Source of the DNA: a virus
IMG/VR virus record: IMGVR_UViG_3300020172_003019
Span: 1-33,363 of that record
Reading direction: 5' to 3' (one strand)
Length of the DNA stretch: 33,363 bases
The translations under genes were made by a program, and so were the position numbers. Under the pieces are notes generated by a model. It saw nothing but the letters and a program-made list of their open reading frames with translations, was not told where the DNA came from and did not search any database. Position 1 is the stretch's first letter, and each line of letters begins with the position of its first letter. This document shows positions 30,018 through 33,363 of this stretch, one piece after another.

Positions 30018-32708
30018 ATGTCATTATTAGACTACATCAGAACCAAACAATATATTGTCGTGGCACACAGCTATGATGACCTCGACGATATCTATGATGA
30101 ATTAGAATCAGCAGGAAAAAGCCCTCCTGGATTAGAATTGATCAGAGCTGTAGAGTGTGTGAGTCGAAGACCCGGTAGTCGTGGAACTATCTATAGGCTA
30201 ACTGCCTGGGAAGCTGGACAACTGTCTTCTGACCCAAGAATTAAAACCATAGAGTTAGTACCGAAAGAGCTAGGTATCGAAGCCGGAACTAATGTAACTC
30301 AGACTAGTTCTAACTGGGACAAATCAAATTCAAACTCCACTAACATGAAAAATTGGGCTCTGCTGAGATGCACTGAAGCTTCACAGAGAGCTGGGTGGAG
30401 TGGTACAGGATTTGAAGGAACAGGTAGCGGCACAGCTTCGCAAACTGCTACAATTAGTCTGGCTCAGACAGGAAAACATGTAGACGTAGTTATTGTCGAT
30501 GGCGATGGCCTAGTATGGAATCATCCAGAATTTCGTGCTAACGCTGACGGTACTGGTTCAACTAGAACTGTTCAATACAATTGGTTTCAGCACGATCCAG
30601 TGGTCAAGGGATCAGCTTCGGGGACATACACCTACAGCAATACCAGCGATCATGCCACACACGTAGCAGGCACTGTAGCAGGTAATACGCAAGGATGGGC
30701 CAGAGACGCTAATATCTATAATATCTATTACTATGCTGGTGCCGTAGGAGACAGTAACTTTCCCTATGTCATCGATTATGTTAGAGAATTCCATAGAAAC
30801 AAATCTATAAATCCTGCCACAGGTAGACGTAATCCCACTATCTGCAACAACAGTTGGGGCATGAGTATTTTTCCAGCCGAATGGAGTTTTTCGGATATCA
30901 CTGCAGTGACCTACAGAGGAACGAGAAATACTCCGTTTGCCAATCCGCCCACTACCTACAGTGGAGCCAGTGGTGTCTACAGTTCCAATGCCTTGCTGGC
31001 TAACTTTACCGGTAATCCGGAAAATATAGCGCAGAGAATTTCTACCACCGGAGGAACCGGTCCTAGTGCTACAGCATCATTTACTTCGGTTCCAGCATCG
31101 TGGACTCAGTCTGGTTCATATCAGGCTTATATTTTTGGAATAGTGCCTCCGGCGGCCTCATACACAGTGCTGGTCCAAGGACCAGGTACAGTGAGTCTTA
31201 GAAACAACACAGCATCAGGAGGTAATACTGGTACGGTTACATTGTCATCGAGCATCACTATCACTAGTCCTAGCGGAGTCAACGTTACCTACTCAGATGG
31301 TCCGGAAACTGGGTTGGAAGTTGAAACAGACATACAACAGACCTACGTGATGGCCAACAATGAAGTCTATACTATAAATTACATCACTAATCTCAATACT
31401 TCTGCAAGCGATGCACCTCTAACAACCTTTGCCATGTATTGCACTATAGAGACTTCAGGAGGAACTAGTCCCACTGCCACCGTCACAGATCTAGGAATAC
31501 AAAGCATAGGTTCTACCACAGGTCTTACATCTAGCACTACACCCACTGTAGGCAACAACGATGACGGTTATTGGACACTGAACTTGCCTTTCAATGTCAC
31601 TTATCTAGGTACGAATCACAGCACATTATATTTTGGTACTAATACCTATCTGACATTTGGCGGTGGATCGACGATCTATTACGGTATTGATGCTGATACT
31701 CCTAACTTTCCTAAGATAATGGTTGGTTCTGACGACAACTCAGTACAGCGAATCTATTATGGTACTGAAGGATCGGCTCCTAATAGAACTTACCGAGTGA
31801 TCATAGAAGGCAACGGATCTGTCATTGGTACATTAGGTAATCCCGGAATGCGGTATCAATACACATTCTATGAAGCTACTCCTACGCAGATAGACCTAGT
31901 CATAGGGCAAAACAATAGGAAAACGGTCACTGGACAGGCGTTTACCACAGGACAGTTAAACACCTGGGGATTTATATCAGGACAAAGAATACCTGTGCGT
32001 GTGGCCGCATTAGATGCAGACATCGAAGACGCCATCGATGAAGGAATTATATTCGTAGGTGCTGCCGGTAACGGTCGATGGAAACACGATGTCCCTGGTG
32101 GCACTGACTGGAACAATACTTTCGAAATGGGTACAAGATATCCAGGAAGTGTGTCTAGTCCTTATTATTATATGCGAGGAACCAGCCCTACTGCTAATGA
32201 TAATACTTCTAGTGGGACCTACGATATTCCAAATATCTGCGTAGGCGCTGTAGATAGTATACAGATAGATCAGAAAGTTCTTTTCAGTGACTGCGGTCCA
32301 GGTGTAGACATATGGGCTCCAGGAACTGCGATTATCAGTGCCTTGCCAGGTTATGCCAGCAGCACTCCGGATCCCAGAAGCGGAAGTCATTATATAGGAA
32401 AATACAACGGTACCAGCATGGCCAGCCCGCAGATCTGCGGAGTTATTGCCTGCGCTTTAGAAATCTATCCTAACATGACACAGACCGATGCCAAGGCCTA
32501 TGTGATCAATTATGCTAAACAAAATCAGTTGACTGCCAGTGGTAGTACTCCCACAGACGGACAAAATCTGCAGGGAGCACCTAATCTATTTCTGTTCTAT
32601 TATAAAGAAAGACAGGACACAGGTAATACCTATCCTAAGATCAACTATAAAATAAGACCCGCCACTGGAGCAGTATACCCTAGACCTAGAATAAAAAGGA
32701 CCTTATAA
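30018..32708 (+). CDS. Virion-associated subtilisin-like (S8) serine protease with large insertion
   Basis: An 896-residue S8 protease. The triad is D161 (VDVVIVDGDGL), H212 (SDHATHVAGTVAG) and S800 (YNGTSMASPQ), with an oxyanion Asn in CNNSWG (about 277-278). In classical subtilisins the Asn-to-Ser distance is about 65 residues. Here it exceeds 500, because a beta-rich insertion (about 300-640) with PPC-like and NIDO-like stretches is present (GPGTVSLRNNTASGG, YYGTEGSAPNRTYRVIIEG). There is no classical signal peptide. Residues 1-100 may serve as a propeptide or attachment segment. It sits between fibre genes, so it may mature fibres or degrade host surface proteins. Confidence 0.9.
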   Translation: MSLLDYIRTKQYIVVAHSYDDLDDIYDELESAGKSPPGLELIRAVECVSRRPGSRGTIYRLTAWEAGQLSSDPRIKTIELVPKELGIEAGTNVTQTSSNWDKSNSNSTNMKNWALLRCTEASQRAGWSGTGFEGTGSGTASQTATISLAQTGKHVDVVIVDGDGLVWNHPEFRANADGTGSTRTVQYNWFQHDPVVKGSASGTYTYSNTSDHATHVAGTVAGNTQGWARDANIYNIYYYAGAVGDSNFPYVIDYVREFHRNKSINPATGRRNPTICNNSWGMSIFPAEWSFSDITAVTYRGTRNTPFANPPTTYSGASGVYSSNALLANFTGNPENIAQRISTTGGTGPSATASFTSVPASWTQSGSYQAYIFGIVPPAASYTVLVQGPGTVSLRNNTASGGNTGTVTLSSSITITSPSGVNVTYSDGPETGLEVETDIQQTYVMANNEVYTINYITNLNTSASDAPLTTFAMYCTIETSGGTSPTATVTDLGIQSIGSTTGLTSSTTPTVGNNDDGYWTLNLPFNVTYLGTNHSTLYFGTNTYLTFGGGSTIYYGIDADTPNFPKIMVGSDDNSVQRIYYGTEGSAPNRTYRVIIEGNGSVIGTLGNPGMRYQYTFYEATPTQIDLVIGQNNRKTVTGQAFTTGQLNTWGFISGQRIPVRVAALDADIEDAIDEGIIFVGAAGNGRWKHDVPGGTDWNNTFEMGTRYPGSVSSPYYYMRGTSPTANDNTSSGTYDIPNICVGAVDSIQIDQKVLFSDCGPGVDIWAPGTAIISALPGYASSTPDPRSGSHYIGKYNGTSMASPQICGVIACALEIYPNMTQTDAKAYVINYAKQNQLTASGSTPTDGQNLQGAPNLFLFYYKERQDTGNTYPKINYKIRPATGAVYPRPRIKRTL

Positions 32709-32719
32709 CGGAGCAAGAT

Positions 32720-33363
32720 ATGTCAAAACAAACAATCAACATAGGCACAGCGGCCAATGCCAAAAATGGAGACAGCCTTAGAGCTGCGTTTAATAAGGTT
32801 AATCAAAACTTCACAGAACTGTACACAGCACTGGGACTGGCAGACACAACACTGAATCTAGGTGCGTTTACATTTACTGGTAGTACTATGAGTACTGATG
32901 ACAGTACTAACATTGTTATCGATAAGCCCATAACTGTCAATGGTGAAATAGTCGTAGACGGAGACATTACTCCTAAAACCAATCTAGGTGCTAGTCTTGG
33001 TACTCCTGCTCGTCAATTCAAAAGTTTGTATGTCAGTAACAATACTATTTTTATTGGTGGCACAGCAGTAGGAGTAGATGCTAATGGTGCGTTGACCACA
33101 GGAGGCACAGTGGTTGGCAGCACACCGGCCTGGGCCAATATCACAGGCAAGCCCACATTTGCCACCGTGGCCACCACAGGTGCCTATGCTGACCTGACTG
33201 GCAAGCCAACTATACCAACACTTGTTAGTCAACTGGCTAACGACAGTGGTTTTTTGACTTCGGTCGGTAACATCAGCAATATACAAAGTGAATCAGATGT
33301 TAGCATACAAGTCAACCTTACAGACTCTACTACACGCATTTGGCGTTTTGGTGAAGATGGTGA
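32720..33363 (+). CDS. Tail-fibre protein, 5' portion (runs off the window)
   Basis: An ATG with GGAG spaced 6 nt away opens a frame that is still open at the window end (214 codons seen). It begins SKQTINIGTAANAKNGDSLRAAFNKVNQNFTELYTALGL, a third copy of the shared N-terminal module. Then come PKTNLGASLGTPARQFKSLYVSNNTIFIGGTAVGVDANGAL and a segment containing PAWANITGKPTFATVATTGAYADLTGKPT, a repeat pair typical of phage fibre shafts. It follows the protease by 11 bp. Full length and C-terminal tip are not known. Confidence 0.8.
   Translation, partial: MSKQTINIGTAANAKNGDSLRAAFNKVNQNFTELYTALGLADTTLNLGAFTFTGSTMSTDDSTNIVIDKPITVNGEIVVDGDITPKTNLGASLGTPARQFKSLYVSNNTIFIGGTAVGVDANGALTTGGTVVGSTPAWANITGKPTFATVATTGAYADLTGKPTIPTLVSQLANDSGFLTSVGNISNIQSESDVSIQVNLTDSTTRIWRFGEDG

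Noticed and set aside
1-33363. CRISPR arrays, insertion sequences, integrase or attachment sites
   Set aside because: No spaced direct-repeat arrays, transposase motifs or flanking target duplications were seen on either strand.

Overview
The window is a segment of a tailed-phage genome with T4-like (myovirus-type) features, most plausibly from a phage of an aquatic Gram-negative bacterium. The phage assignment rests on a 13-kb run of very large tail-fibre/adhesin-type genes at the right end, the many tightly packed and overlapping small genes, and T4-style TAAATA late-promoter motifs directly in front of several genes. It also rests on the usual aquatic-phage metabolic genes (thyX, queD-like, uvsE, Fe-S assembly, 2OG-Fe(II) oxygenases). 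A Burkholderiales-type porin and a Bug/TctC solute receptor point to a betaproteobacterial host. That host assignment is inference. No integrase, terminase or capsid gene lies in the window, so lifestyle and taxonomy cannot be fixed.

Left region (1-5300): the end of an upstream gene, then a PP-loop (asparagine synthase-like) protein and an enolase-superfamily protein on the + strand. These converge on a compact minus-strand operon of outer-membrane porin, TctC/Bug periplasmic receptor, a 62-aa protein and a 2OG-Fe(II) oxygenase. This porin-receptor pair is the most unusual cargo here.

Middle region (5300-13000): a strong sigma70-type promoter fires directly into an aberrant tRNA-like gene. 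Then follow a histone-H1-like (Hc1) protein, a methyltransferase, a coiled-coil structural-type protein, a second 2OG oxygenase and thyX. A textbook TTGACA-17-TATAAT promoter next drives a block of unrecognised acidic or tryptophan-rich proteins.

Region 13000-20300: a short fibre-like protein, a Rossmann-like DUF115-type protein, a queD-like enzyme, a small membrane protein, kdsA overlapping a glycosyltransferase (LPS remodelling), two small proteins, uvsE, a membrane-anchored Ca-binding-repeat protein, a sod-iscU-iscA operon, and a zinc-ribbon protein.

Right region (20346-end): a 2537-aa repeat-rich fibre, a 685-aa fibre, an 896-aa subtilisin-like protease with a huge insertion, and the start of another fibre. 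Three of these share the same N-terminal attachment motif.

Two promoter classes can be read by eye. One is sigma70-like, with TTGACA, TTGCAT or TTGACC, always exactly 17 bp from TATAAT or TATACT. The other is T4-late-like TAAATA boxes, often only 4-8 nt from the start codon, implying leaderless late mRNAs. No intergenic stretch exceeds 300 bases, and no convincing intergenic Rho-independent terminators were seen.
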